NCBI RefSeq assembly: GCF_005117025.1
Contig: NZ_SWCO01000001.1
Location: 806,001 to 870,000 of the forward strand
Direction: 5' to 3'
Origin: Alteromonas portus
GTDB taxonomy: Bacteria > Pseudomonadota > Gammaproteobacteria > Enterobacterales > Alteromonadaceae
DNA length: 64,000 bases
The translations under genes were made by a program, and so were the position numbers. Under the pieces are notes generated by a model that saw only the letters and a list, made by a program, of their open reading frames with translations, was not told the origin of the DNA and ran no database searches. Of the stretch, positions 27,920 to 37,397 are shown piece after piece (position 1 is the first letter of the stretch; each line of letters begins with the position of its first letter).

Positions 27920-28252
27920 CTAACCACCAGCAAGCTTAACTTTGTAACCTTTGTCGGTAAGTAGCGATCGCAGTTTTTCTCTGTCATCTGTTTGTACTTC
28001 AATGACGCCATCTTTAACTGCTCCACCACACCCACATTTCTTTTTTAATTCTGAGCCCAGTTTCTTTAGCTCGTCAGAAGGAAGATCTAGTCCTTTAATT
28101 AACGACACACCTTTACCTTTGCGACCTTTTGTTTCTCTATGAATACGGACTACGCCGTCTGAAGAAACTGAACGCTGCTCTGCTTTTTGCTCAGGCTTTA
28201 TTTTACCGCTCTCTGTACTGTAAACCAAAAGAGCGTCTTGCCAGTCTTGCAT
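27920..28252 (-). CDS. yciH: SUI1/YciH-family translation factor
   Basis: 110 residues from the ATG at 28252, chosen because GAGG lies five bases upstream; the frame extends to 28267. The C-terminal half is the SUI1 fold with the family hallmark KGVSLIKGLDLPSDELKKLG and KKKCGCGGAVKDG, related to eukaryotic eIF1. Bacterial YciH is thought to affect initiation fidelity under stress. Monocistronic or cotranscribed with the double-receiver gene. Confidence 0.88.
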   Translation of the reverse strand: MQDWQDALLVYSTESGKIKPEQKAEQRSVSSDGVVRIHRETKGRKGKGVSLIKGLDLPSDELKKLGSELKKKCGCGGAVKDGVIEVQTDDREKLRSLLTDKGYKVKLAGG

Positions 28253-28422
28253 AGATACCTCAATCAAATCCGTAAAACCATCTTTAATGAGCTAATTAAA
28301 ACTTAATCATACGAAAGTTTAAGCCGTTCGTGATGGCGATGTAGAAAAGTTCAACTAAGATAAGGATAGCAAAGTTAAAAGCATGTATTGAAGCATTTCT
28401 ACTGACATTTTAAGGAAAGCAT

Positions 28423-28728
28423 ATGGAAATAACATCAAGCTACCAGAATCAGGGGAAAGTACTGGTTATCGATGTAGGAGCAAAGTTTGATTTCAGTAAA
28501 GTAGAAGAGTTTAGGAATGCTTACAGCGAATTGAATGACGGTGCAAATCATATTACCGTTGACTTGTCTCGCACCGAATATATGGATAGCTCGGCATTGG
28601 GCATGTTACTGAATATGCAAAAAACATTAGCAGATAAAGAACTCTCTTACAGCATAGAGAATGCCAGGCCTCAGGTGGCAAAAATTCTCAAAATATCTCG
28701 GTTCGATAAAAAGTTCGATATTAAATAG
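28423..28728 (+). CDS. STAS-domain anti-sigma factor antagonist (HsbA/CrsA-like)
   Basis: 101 residues, a single STAS domain. The phosphorylatable site is Ser56/Ser57 in YMDSSALGML, the conserved position of SpoIIAA-type antagonists. Good ribosome site (AAGGAAAG). Twenty bases downstream is a receiver-PP2C-HATPase protein that could phosphorylate and dephosphorylate this serine. In Pseudomonas HsbA and Shewanella CrsA such antagonists bind an anti-sigma or RpoS-controlling partner; which sigma factor is involved here is not encoded in the window. Confidence 0.82.
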   Translation: MEITSSYQNQGKVLVIDVGAKFDFSKVEEFRNAYSELNDGANHITVDLSRTEYMDSSALGMLLNMQKTLADKELSYSIENARPQVAKILKISRFDKKFDIK

Positions 28729-28748
28729 TCTGTGTAGGACCCCTTCTG

Positions 28749-30428
28749 TTGAAAATCCTCATTGTTGATGACGAGGCTATCAACCGTACTCTGTTAACCA
28801 ACATGCTCTATAACGCTGGTTATAAAAACTGCGTTGAAGCAGTGGATGGTGTAGAGGCGATTGAGAAGTTTACTGAAGAGCAGCCAGATTTGGTTTTGCT
28901 TGACGTTGTCATGCCTGGCTTATCTGGTTTCGATGTTGCACCAAAAATTCGCAAGCTCGCAAAAGGAACCTATCTTCCCATTCTTTTTATCACTGCTTTA
29001 GAGGACAAAGATAGTTTAGTCCGCTGTTTGGAAGTAGGAGGGAATGACTTTGCCACTAAACCTTTTGACCGACACATCTTAATCGCGAAAATTAGAGCAC
29101 ACTTAAAAATACGTGCGCTAAGCGAACATGTGGAACAACAGAACAAAGCGTTACGGCTTTTCAACCAAAGGGTGGCACGGGAACACGCCATCGTAGAGCA
29201 TATCTTCAGCCATGCAATTGTTAATCGCCCAGAAGTGCAGGCGCATTTCGACTGCTTTCTCCAACCTGCTGAAACCTTTAACGGCGATTTGTTTCTGTGC
29301 GAAGCAAGTCCTAGTGGGGGCATTTATTTCATTGTAGGTGATTTTACTGGCCACGGGCTTGCTTCAGCTATTGGCGCACTACCTGTTACCCGTGCATTCC
29401 AAGAGCTAAGTCAACAAGGCGTATCGGTATCTGAAATTGTTAGTGAATTAAACCAAATCCTCACTAAGTTTTTGCCCAGTGATATGTTCATGGCCGCTGT
29501 AGTCGGAGAGATTAACGCAGCAGGAAACCGAATAAATTTATGGCAGGGCGGGATGCCTGCGGTGATTATCCCAGCCAAGTCAAACAGAACGTTGCGTAAA
29601 ATATCTTCTCGTCACATGGCTCTGGGCGTATTGGAAGAGCATGAGCTTAACACTGACATCGATATTGTTAATTTAGGGCACAACGAGCAGTTAATTATTT
29701 GCAGTGACGGACTTATCGAAATTGCGAACGATGATGGCGATATGTTGTTGGAAGAAGGGTTAGCAGAGATAGTAAAAGATCAAATGATAGAAGAAGGCAT
29801 TGTCGATGCTAATTCACTATTTAGCCGCGCTAAGGCCCACTGCGCAACGTCTACATTTCAAGATGATGTCACGTTAGTAGTATTTACCTCAAGGCCAATA
29901 AAAATGCCTTTGAGCAACCAAGTCGAATGTGGTTTTCCATCAGTACATGAAGTTACGCTTGATGCCGAGCACCTAAAGCAACCCGATGCTCTGCCACGAG
30001 TGCTTCAATTAGCAGGACAGTGCGAGGGTATACAGAGCATTCGTTCAATTATGTTTACCGTGTTGTCAGAACTTTTTAATAATGCACTTGAACACGGTAT
30101 TTTAAAGCTGGACTCGAAACTTAAACAAGACAGCGCGGGGTTTCAACAGTATTACGAAAATCGAGAAGTGTCACTAAATGCATTACGCCGTGGTCGAATC
30201 ATCATTAGAATCGAATCGTTACCAGACAGAGGACAGGTATTGGTTTCAGTGGCAGATAGCGGGAATGGATTTGAATGGGAAAATAAAACGCATTTAGCAG
30301 GAACCCATCCATCTAACAATGAATGCTATGGTCGGGGCCTTTCTCTAATTAACACATTGTGTGATCGAGTATGGTTTGAAAACAACGGTAGTAAAGTCAT
30401 CTGCTTGCTCAATGTTCGCCATCATTGA
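28749..30428 (+). CDS. Receiver-PP2C-HATPase partner-switching regulator (HsbR/CrsR-like)
   Basis: 559 residues from a TTG with AGGA upstream. Receiver domain (1-125; DDE at 7-9, Asp52 in LLDVVMPG), short coiled linker, SpoIIE/RsbU-type serine phosphatase (about 160-385; VGDFTGHGLASA, metal Asp), and a C-terminal GHKL kinase domain (about 410-559; N-box ELFNNALEHG, ADSGNGF, GRGLSLI). One protein can thus phosphorylate and dephosphorylate the adjacent STAS antagonist, switched by a phosphorelay. This architecture is that of Pseudomonas HsbR and Shewanella CrsR. The cognate histidine kinase is not adjacent. Confidence 0.85.
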   Translation: MKILIVDDEAINRTLLTNMLYNAGYKNCVEAVDGVEAIEKFTEEQPDLVLLDVVMPGLSGFDVAPKIRKLAKGTYLPILFITALEDKDSLVRCLEVGGNDFATKPFDRHILIAKIRAHLKIRALSEHVEQQNKALRLFNQRVAREHAIVEHIFSHAIVNRPEVQAHFDCFLQPAETFNGDLFLCEASPSGGIYFIVGDFTGHGLASAIGALPVTRAFQELSQQGVSVSEIVSELNQILTKFLPSDMFMAAVVGEINAAGNRINLWQGGMPAVIIPAKSNRTLRKISSRHMALGVLEEHELNTDIDIVNLGHNEQLIICSDGLIEIANDDGDMLLEEGLAEIVKDQMIEEGIVDANSLFSRAKAHCATSTFQDDVTLVVFTSRPIKMPLSNQVECGFPSVHEVTLDAEHLKQPDALPRVLQLAGQCEGIQSIRSIMFTVLSELFNNALEHGILKLDSKLKQDSAGFQQYYENREVSLNALRRGRIIIRIESLPDRGQVLVSVADSGNGFEWENKTHLAGTHPSNNECYGRGLSLINTLCDRVWFENNGSKVICLLNVRHH

Positions 30429-30590
30429 GAAAATGCGGCAGGTCTGCACAACGCGAAGCGTTATGCTTTCTAAATCATCCACAGTTTTAAACAACTAATC
30501 GAAATCTTCTTTCCCTCAGTAACAAATATCTCAATACTCATTTAACTTTAAATATCTGCTGCGCTACTACACCTATTAACAAGAGGCCTT

Positions 30591-31034
30591 ATGCTGAAAT
30601 CTTTTTTAAAACTATTTGAAGAGTCGCACAAGAAAGCAAAACCTGCCTACACGCTTGAACTTGCCACAGCGGCTTTACTTAGCGAACTGGTAAATGCGGA
30701 TAATCAAGTAACTGAAACTGAGAAAGATGAATATCAAAAACAGCTCAAGCGCCTAGTGAATGTTGATGACGAAGCAATGGCGTTGCTATTAGATAAAGGG
30801 CGGGAAACGGCTGATGAAGCGGTCGACCTTGTGCATTTTACTCAGGTACTCAATAAACATTATTCTGCAGAGGAAAAGGTAAGCGTTATTAAAAGCCTTT
30901 GGGCAATAGCCTATGCCGATGAGTCCTTAGCGCCATTAGAAGAAAGCACTATTAGGCAAATTGCAGACTTGTTGTATGTGCCCCACAGTCAATATATCAA
31001 AACTAAGCTTGAGGTCATTGAAGGTACTAATTGA
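30591..31034 (+). CDS. TerB-family protein
   Basis: 147 residues, helical. Clear TerB pattern: LELATAALLSELVNADNQVTETE (20-42) and the second half SLWAIAYADESLAPLEES (about 102-119), each with an Asp-x-x-(V/L) acidic site. A basic, amphipathic N terminus (MLKSFLKLFEESHKKAK) could touch the membrane. Not close in sequence to the TerB-like protein at 9287. Stands alone between the partner switch and the GGDEF-EAL gene. Confidence 0.75.
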   Translation: MLKSFLKLFEESHKKAKPAYTLELATAALLSELVNADNQVTETEKDEYQKQLKRLVNVDDEAMALLLDKGRETADEAVDLVHFTQVLNKHYSAEEKVSVIKSLWAIAYADESLAPLEESTIRQIADLLYVPHSQYIKTKLEVIEGTN

Positions 31035-31136
31035 AGGTACTAAGTAACGCACTTCCCAAGCAGCGCAGTCTACTCCTCTAAAATTCCATTGTTAATTTCT
31101 AACCACGTGACTTACTATTACTCCCAGAATAATAAA

Positions 31137-31184
31137 AAAGCGGCAGTGTTAAGGAAGTCAATACCTTGCATACTCCGCTTTAAA
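31137..31184. terminator. Possible terminator after the TerB gene
   Basis: AAAGCGG (31137-31143) pairs with CCGCTTT (31175-31181) with an inner AAGG/CCTT stem. The T run is better on the minus strand, where no gene reads into it, so its role on the plus strand is uncertain. Confidence 0.35.
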
Positions 31185-31210
31185 AACGGCAGTAAATCAA
31201 GGACACACAA

Positions 31211-33280
31211 GTGTTTAGAACGTTAAAAATTCCGATTGGGCTCGCTATTGCCCTTTCCATGTCTGTCTTGGTCATCTCAATCGCACTGGTCAACAAGTTA
31301 GATCATCACCAATCAGTTATCGAAGTAGTGAGGGATGACACCGCTGCGTTGAGTAATTCTCTTGCTCTACAGTTGTCAGTAATGATGGAAAGAAACCCTG
31401 GTAACGAAGCTTTGCTTTCTTCGCTTTTCCAGCCAATCAAAGAGCATAAGCATCTTCTTTCTGCGGCGCTTTACGACAATCACTTTAACGTTATCACCGC
31501 TGTTCAGCCAGAAAGAGTGGTTGATATAAGCGACTCCTCTGTACCTAAGTCACCAGAAAATGTTCCATTTGGTATATCTCAATACGAGGGTGTCATTGTC
31601 GCCCACCAAATTGTTGGAAGTAGTCTCTATCCCATGGGACACGTCGTTATTTATATCGACACCAACAATATACAGACAGCGAATAGCGCTCGACAATTTT
31701 TAGAACAAGTCCCCATCGTGCTGGCACTTTGGTTGCTGTGTACAGGGGTTTGTATTTTCATTTTATATCGATTGATATCACCCTTAGCCTCTTTAGGCCG
31801 ATTCACTCAAGAGGTCTTTGAAACAAAAGATTACGCGCTTAGAAGCTCAATCAATTCATCTAATGAAATAGGCAGAATAGCAAGCAATATTAATAGTTTA
31901 CTAGATGCAATCGAAGTTGAGTTACTGGTTAACTTTGAACAGAAACAAACATTGGTTGATCAGCAAGAAACCATGTCTCGCCTTGCTAATTTCGATAGTC
32001 TAACAGGCTTACCCAATCGGCAATTTGTTCTTGATAACCTTAGGTTGGAGTTAGCAAGGGCAAAGAGAAACGATGAAGATTTACTGCTGCTATTTTTCGA
32101 CCTTGACGGTTTTAAAGGCATAAATGATTCATTAGGGCATGAAACAGGCGATTTAATTTTGATCGAAGTTGCAGATAGAGTGCAGTGCTTACTGAGAGAC
32201 GGTGATCTGTTTGCTCGTTTAGGTGGTGATGAATTCTTAGTACTTCCAGATCGAGACGCAACGACTGATCAAGCAAAGAGTCTAGCGATGAGACTAATTA
32301 CAGCGTTTGATGAACCCTTTGAGCTTAGAGGGCTGTCACTCACTGTAGGTTTGAGTGTGGGCGTAGCGACTGCGTCTGATGCCGGTTATGATTTAAGTGA
32401 GCTCATGAGTAATGCCGACCTCGCCATGTATCGTTCGAAGGCGAGGGGAAGAGGAAGCTATACTTTATTTACACCTGATATGGTGGAATCTCACAAGCGC
32501 AAGCTGCATTTGGCTAACGGAATAGAGCAAGGAATAGCGAATGACGAGTTTGTTGTTTATTACCAAGTTAAAGTCAATAACGACGGAGATGTTATTGGCG
32601 TTGAGGCATTAATACGCTGGCAACACCCTGAGTTTGGACTGGTTATGCCAAACGAGTTTATTCCTATCGCTGAACAAGGCGGTAAGATTACTGCTATTAC
32701 TCGATGGGTGATAAATCGAGTGTGCATTGATATGCCGGATCTCAAGCACTGGGCCGCGGGCGCGTTTAGGGCTTCAATCAATTTATCTGGCCACGACTTG
32801 AGAAGTAATCAGCTTTTCGATCATATCTATAATACGTTTACGCTTTATGACGTGAACCCCGAAAACATTGAATTCGAGGTGACTGAAAGCGCGTACCTTG
32901 AAAACTTTGCACTCTCAAATAAGTTTTTCAGGCGCATTGGTAATATGGGGTGCGCTATTGCCCTTGACGATTTTGGAACCGGGTACTCCTCATTGAGTTA
33001 CCTCACTCAAATCAATATTGATACGCTTAAAGTTGATAGGCAGTTTGTGACAGAAATTCAATCATCTGAACGCAGTCGCTTAGTAACAGGCGCTATAATT
33101 GATTTGGCAAAACGACTATCCCTTTCTGTGTGCGCAGAGGGAATAGAAAATCTTGAGCAGTGGCAATATCTCAAAGCGCACGGTTGTGACAATGTTCAGG
33201 GTTTCATGTTTAGCAAGCCAGTGCCTATAAACGAGCTCGTTGCTTCTCCTTGCCATTACAAAGCTGAACAATTTACCTGA
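31211..33280 (+). CDS. Membrane GGDEF-EAL cyclic-di-GMP enzyme
   Basis: 689 residues from a GTG with AAGGA upstream. TM helix (8-28), periplasmic sensor region (about 30-165), second TM (168-190), HAMP-like segment, then GGDEF (about 265-430) and EAL (about 440-685). Both active sites look intact: RLGGDEFL near 338, EAL in GVEALIRW near 463, DDFGTGYSSLSYL near 594 and QGFMFSKP near the end. No RxxD inhibitory site is evident before GGDEF. So it may both make and break c-di-GMP, depending on the signal. Monocistronic. Confidence 0.9.
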   Translation: MFRTLKIPIGLAIALSMSVLVISIALVNKLDHHQSVIEVVRDDTAALSNSLALQLSVMMERNPGNEALLSSLFQPIKEHKHLLSAALYDNHFNVITAVQPERVVDISDSSVPKSPENVPFGISQYEGVIVAHQIVGSSLYPMGHVVIYIDTNNIQTANSARQFLEQVPIVLALWLLCTGVCIFILYRLISPLASLGRFTQEVFETKDYALRSSINSSNEIGRIASNINSLLDAIEVELLVNFEQKQTLVDQQETMSRLANFDSLTGLPNRQFVLDNLRLELARAKRNDEDLLLLFFDLDGFKGINDSLGHETGDLILIEVADRVQCLLRDGDLFARLGGDEFLVLPDRDATTDQAKSLAMRLITAFDEPFELRGLSLTVGLSVGVATASDAGYDLSELMSNADLAMYRSKARGRGSYTLFTPDMVESHKRKLHLANGIEQGIANDEFVVYYQVKVNNDGDVIGVEALIRWQHPEFGLVMPNEFIPIAEQGGKITAITRWVINRVCIDMPDLKHWAAGAFRASINLSGHDLRSNQLFDHIYNTFTLYDVNPENIEFEVTESAYLENFALSNKFFRRIGNMGCAIALDDFGTGYSSLSYLTQINIDTLKVDRQFVTEIQSSERSRLVTGAIIDLAKRLSLSVCAEGIENLEQWQYLKAHGCDNVQGFMFSKPVPINELVASPCHYKAEQFT

Positions 33281-33290
33281 TACCAAAATA

Positions 33291-33318
33291 TGCATGTCGG
33301 TATTGTTGCCGACATGCA
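33291..33318 (+). terminator. Hairpin after the GGDEF-EAL gene
   Basis: Perfect 10-bp stem TGCATGTCGG / CCGACATGCA with an eight-base loop, 10 bp past the stop codon. There is no T run, so termination would be weak or Rho-assisted. Confidence 0.45.
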
Positions 33319-33581
33319 CTCACTACCAGTGTTTCTTTATTGCAACACCCGTCCATGGTTTACCCATATTAAAACATCGTTATTTTCTTATCTTTCTGTT
33401 TTTAAAGACTATATTTATTATGGTCTGAAAATCGCATAGCGAGTTTACATGCATTAATGATGTGGTTAATTGAAGACTAATGGTAATATCCATATGCCTT
33501 AATTATTCATTGGTGGCAGAAGCCATAGGATAAAAATTGGCGAATTGAGAAGGATTTTAACAAGCGTTTAGCGGAGGATTC
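33319..33581. other. AT-rich intergenic region before the EF-hand gene
   Basis: No open frame and no clear promoter consensus by eye; a GGAGGATTC ribosome site precedes the EF-hand gene. No sigma-54 -24/-12 pattern found, although a sigma-54 activator is encoded downstream. Confidence 0.4.
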
Positions 33582-33863
33582 ATGATGAAACGTCTCGAAA
33601 AAGTTTTCTTAGCACTTTGTGCTGTTGCGGCAGTGCAAGCCATTTCGGTAGCAGATGCGCATGCCACACCAGCGCGTTCGCTTATGCAGCAGTTAGATAC
33701 AGACAAAGACGGCTTAATTTCTCTTAAGGAAGCGGTAAGACACACAGGATTACTGCGTAACTTTGGTCTGATTGACGACAACGAAGACGGTAAGCTTTCT
33801 GAAGCCGAATTGGCAAAGAGCAAGCTTACACCAGGTAATGAAAAGCTCACAGCAGGTGAGTAG
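33582..33863 (+). CDS. Exported EF-hand calcium-binding protein
   Basis: 93 residues. Signal peptide to about residue 29 (VADAHA). Two EF-hand loops: DTDKDGLISLKE (about 39-50), fully canonical, and DDNEDGKLSEAE (about 65-76), also with acidic positions 1, 3, 5 and 12. Likely periplasmic calcium binder or sensor. It precedes the GlrK-like kinase by about 60 bp on the same strand and may be in that operon, which is not usual for the glrK-qseG-glrR locus. Confidence 0.75.
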   Translation: MMKRLEKVFLALCAVAAVQAISVADAHATPARSLMQQLDTDKDGLISLKEAVRHTGLLRNFGLIDDNEDGKLSEAELAKSKLTPGNEKLTAGE

Positions 33864-33925
33864 ATAAGAATATCAACATCGATGAGGGTAAGGTTCTGAT
33901 AAACAAGGTATCGTTTGGTGAACGC

Positions 33926-35323
33926 TTGGTACAACTTGGTTCACTAAGGCAGTTAACGTTAGGTAGTTTTGTACTGGCCCTCATCCCGCTCATAGCACTG
34001 TTATGGCAAAGTCAAAGTGATTTAGCTAAAGTCGGTCAAATGACTACGCTGGAAACGCGTTTTGTGGTGGATGTCGTTAGCGACATGCAGCGTTTAGATA
34101 ATGCTGTGGTTGATGTAGAGCGCAGTATTAGACAGTTTGCGGTTCTACGTAACGAGCGTGTTGCGCAGCTTTCTGATAATGCTATAGACCAGTTTGCCGT
34201 AGCGGCTGATAACCTATGTCAGGCGCTTTCCGTTCCAGCAACATGTTCGCGACTGTCCGAACAACTCAACCAACTCGCTGAATACCGAGCTATAGAAGAC
34301 CAACTATTGCTTAACGCATATTTAGCTTCGGTAGGAGGTAGCGTAGATCAATTACGCGATGATGTAGAAGCGGCGATAACAGAGCGGGTTAAAGTTCAGC
34401 AAGACGACTTAAACGCCATGCAGGCAAAGCAAGCGTGGTCCACAGCCATGTTGGTAAGCGTGTCGTTACTGCTTATATTGATGGGCAGCCAACTGATTGT
34501 AAACCCTGTTAATAACCTCAAAAAAATAATTCGGATAATGGCGCACAGTGACGGTCAACTTCCTCCGTTGTCCAGACAGGCTCCCAAAGAGCTTATTGAC
34601 GTAGAAAAGGATTTGCATTGGCTCTACGACCGCCTTCAGCAATTAGAACATATCAGGACCGCTTTACTACGACATGCTGCACACGAACTTAAAACACCGC
34701 TAGCGAGTATTAAAGAAGGCTGTAGTTTATTGTCAGAAAACGTGGTCGGCGAGTTAAATAACAGTCAACGAGAAGTGCTGTCATTGCTTACTGGCAGCAC
34801 ACAGCGCCTTAATACCTTGGTTGAAAAATTGCTCGACTACAATTTGCTGTTACAACAGGCGCAACCCAAAATAGTTGAAAGCGATGCTGGAAAGCTGGTC
34901 ACCGCCTGTTTAGACGATTATGCCCTTGCCATTCAAGAAAGAGAGGTGGATGTAAATATTTCCGCACCTACAGTACATGTAGACGAAGAGTTGTTTAGAA
35001 GAATACTCGATAATTTAGTGTCCAATGCCGTTGCGCACGGTGCGATTGGAAGACCGATTAATATTAGCCTTTATAACGAAAATGATAACCTTGTACTGGA
35101 CGTAGCAAACCGTGGGAAACGAATTGCGCCAGAGTCGGTACACACCCTATTTGAACCTTTTATTCGAGGAACCGAGCCAAGAAACGACAACGTTATTGGA
35201 ACGGGGTTAGGGTTATCAATTGTTGCCGATTGCGCTCGACTAATGCATGGTGATGTAAAAGTTGTAGATGTAGACTATGCCGATGTTTGCTTTAGAGTGA
35301 CCATTCCGCGACAGGAAAAATAA
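33926..35323 (+). CDS. glrK: Sensor histidine kinase, GlrK/QseE-like
   Basis: 465 residues. Two TM helices (about 12-28 and 172-192) flank a helical periplasmic domain; HAMP; HisKA with His near 252 in RHAAHELKTPLASI; HATPase with NLVSNAVAHG and GTGLGLSIV. The start is a TTG with a poor ribosome site; the frame stays open upstream, so it is uncertain. The N-terminal SLRQLTLGSFVLALIPL resembles the family. The call as GlrK rests on the three-gene order kinase, small lipoprotein, sigma-54 response regulator, as in E. coli glrK-qseG-glrR. Confidence 0.8.
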   Translation: MVQLGSLRQLTLGSFVLALIPLIALLWQSQSDLAKVGQMTTLETRFVVDVVSDMQRLDNAVVDVERSIRQFAVLRNERVAQLSDNAIDQFAVAADNLCQALSVPATCSRLSEQLNQLAEYRAIEDQLLLNAYLASVGGSVDQLRDDVEAAITERVKVQQDDLNAMQAKQAWSTAMLVSVSLLLILMGSQLIVNPVNNLKKIIRIMAHSDGQLPPLSRQAPKELIDVEKDLHWLYDRLQQLEHIRTALLRHAAHELKTPLASIKEGCSLLSENVVGELNNSQREVLSLLTGSTQRLNTLVEKLLDYNLLLQQAQPKIVESDAGKLVTACLDDYALAIQEREVDVNISAPTVHVDEELFRRILDNLVSNAVAHGAIGRPINISLYNENDNLVLDVANRGKRIAPESVHTLFEPFIRGTEPRNDNVIGTGLGLSIVADCARLMHGDVKVVDVDYADVCFRVTIPRQEK

Positions 35324-35324
35324 A

Positions 35325-35909
35325 ATGAGAAAAAGTGGTTTAATTGTCGCCTTACTGGTACTGACAGGATGTCAGAGTTTAACCAGAAACAACGACAAAG
35401 CAGGAGAGCCTGAAAAGGTAACACCTGTAGCAAAGATAGAACGTGGCTTTTGTTTATTTGATGAACCGCCAGAAGGCTTTGAGCACAATTGTGATACGAC
35501 GTATTGGCTTAATACGTGGATTGCAGCGGCTAACCAACCATGGTTAGAGCGCAAGCAAGTTTTGAAAGCGCTCTCAGACTCAGCTTTCGATACGCTTCAT
35601 GCCTATTTATTAACACTACCTACTGACACCCCCTATCAAGATAGGCTGCGCGCTCAGCTCGCGCTGGATGATATTGCAGGCACCTTTACCCCGACTGCTC
35701 AGGAAGTGATTAATGTCATTGCCGCATCGCATAACAATCAAATAATGCAGCTAGAGTCTGCCATGGTGGTATTAGAGCAAGAAAACACCTTGCGTGGAGA
35801 GAAACTAAAAGCCCTTGAAAAAGAAGCCGTAAACTTGCGCAAAAAATTAGAAGAACTGTTGCAAATTGAAGCAACATTAATGGATAAAAACAGGAGTACA
35901 CAACAGTGA
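35325..35909 (+). CDS. qseG: QseG-like lipoprotein
   Basis: 194 residues. Lipobox LTGC at Cys16. The mature part has two Cys (GFCLFDEPPEGFEHNC) likely to form a disulfide, and a C-terminal coiled coil (about 140-190). In E. coli QseG is an outer-membrane lipoprotein that activates the GlrK kinase; assignment here is by position and size more than by sequence. It is one base after glrK and overlaps the regulator start by four bases (GTGA). Confidence 0.7.
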   Translation: MRKSGLIVALLVLTGCQSLTRNNDKAGEPEKVTPVAKIERGFCLFDEPPEGFEHNCDTTYWLNTWIAAANQPWLERKQVLKALSDSAFDTLHAYLLTLPTDTPYQDRLRAQLALDDIAGTFTPTAQEVINVIAASHNNQIMQLESAMVVLEQENTLRGEKLKALEKEAVNLRKKLEELLQIEATLMDKNRSTQQ

Positions 35910-37246
35910 GCGAAAAGGCGAGTAGTAACCCTAACTTATTGTTGGTTGATGATGATAAAAGCTTATTGCGTTTGCTAACCATCCGTCTGGAAGGTGAGGG
36001 ATATCACGTGACCGCAGTGGAAGACGGTCAGTCGGCGTTAAGAAAGCTTCAAAATGACAACTATGACGTTGTACTTAGTGATCTTCGCATGCCCGGCTTA
36101 GACGGATTGAGCTTATTTGAAGAAATTATGGGAATTAGAAAAGATATTCCTGTTATTTTGATGACTGCTCACGGGACCATTGCCGATGCTGTAGCTGCCA
36201 CCCAGCGCGGCGTATTTGGGTTTTTGCCTAAACCAGTGGAGCACGATGAGCTACGTGCGCTCCTGCAAAAAGCGTTAAGTCAATCTCAGGCTGCACAGCC
36301 GGGAGATTGGGCGAAAGACATCATTACTCGTTCGCCGGAAATGCTAAACGTGTTAGACCAAGCGTTTCGTATTGCGCAGAGAGAAGTATCTGTACTTATT
36401 AGCGGCGCAAGTGGAACCGGTAAAGAGTTGCTCGCTAATGCAATTCATAAAGCCAGCAACCGCAGCGACAAGCCATTTGTGGCGATTAACTGTGGAGCAT
36501 TGCCTGAAAACTTGCTTGAGTCAGAGTTATTCGGCCATGCAAAAGGTGCCTTCACTGGCGCAGTAGCGGCACACCCCGGTTTATTTAGAGAAGCTGACGG
36601 TGGTACGCTATTTTTAGATGAAATTGGCGATATGCCAATGACGCTTCAAGTGAAGCTATTGCGTGCCCTACAAGAGAGACAAATTCGCCCTGTAGGAAGC
36701 AGCAAGCACGTAGACATTGATGTACGTATCATTTCTGCGACGCACAAAGATTTGCACAAAGAAATGGAAGAAGGCACCTTCCGCGAAGACTTGTATTACC
36801 GACTAAATGTAGTCAATCTAAAGCTTCCTTCGCTGAAATCGCGTAGCGAGGACATCCCGTTACTTGCGCGATCATTGCTACAGCAAAGCGCGCAGCGTCA
36901 TGGCGTAAATGTAAGTCAGTTCTCAGATGACGCAATGCAGCAGTTAGTGACGTCGTCTTGGCCTGGCAACGTACGCCAGCTCGTGAACGTCGTTGAACAG
37001 TGTGTGGCACTAACGCAAACGCCGGTTATACCGCTTCATTTGGTCGAGCAGGCTCTTTCAGCAACCAAGCAAAGCTGGCCCACGCTTACAGAAGCGCGCG
37101 ATGCCTTTGAGCAGCAATACCTTCACAAGCTACTTAAGATGACAGACGGTAATGTAACGCGCGCGGCAGAGCTTGCAGGAAGAAACCGTACAGACATGCA
37201 TAAACTTATGAAAAAGCATGAGTTAGATGCAGCCGATTTTAGATAG
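35906..37246 (+). CDS. glrR: Sigma-54-dependent response regulator, GlrR/QseF-like
   Basis: 446 residues from a GTG overlapping the lipoprotein stop. Receiver (1-120; DDD acid cluster, phosphoacceptor Asp in SDLRMPGLDG), AAA+ domain (about 140-370; Walker A GASGTGKE, sigma-54 contact loop GAFTGA, Walker B GGTLFLDEIGD, arginine-finger region) and a C-terminal Fis-type helix-turn-helix (GNVTRAAELAGRNRTDMHKLM). The GAFTGA motif shows it can work with RpoN. In E. coli GlrR activates glmY; the target here is unknown. A clear terminator follows. Confidence 0.88.
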   Translation: MSEKASSNPNLLLVDDDKSLLRLLTIRLEGEGYHVTAVEDGQSALRKLQNDNYDVVLSDLRMPGLDGLSLFEEIMGIRKDIPVILMTAHGTIADAVAATQRGVFGFLPKPVEHDELRALLQKALSQSQAAQPGDWAKDIITRSPEMLNVLDQAFRIAQREVSVLISGASGTGKELLANAIHKASNRSDKPFVAINCGALPENLLESELFGHAKGAFTGAVAAHPGLFREADGGTLFLDEIGDMPMTLQVKLLRALQERQIRPVGSSKHVDIDVRIISATHKDLHKEMEEGTFREDLYYRLNVVNLKLPSLKSRSEDIPLLARSLLQQSAQRHGVNVSQFSDDAMQQLVTSSWPGNVRQLVNVVEQCVALTQTPVIPLHLVEQALSATKQSWPTLTEARDAFEQQYLHKLLKMTDGNVTRAAELAGRNRTDMHKLMKKHELDAADFR

Positions 37247-37267
37247 GTAAATACTGTCTATTATGTG

Positions 37268-37302
37268 AACTAACGGGGGCTAAAACCGCCGTTAGTTTTT
37301 CT
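37268..37302 (+). terminator. Terminator of the glrK-qseG-glrR operon
   Basis: Stem AACTAACGG / CCGTTAGTT with a 12-base loop, followed by TTTCT. Confidence 0.75.
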
Positions 37303-37397
37303 ATATTATTCTTTAGTTTATTTTTTAAACGATAGCCGTGTCATCCGTCTACATTCTACTACTGTTATATAAGGTGTTATGTATATGGTGATACACT

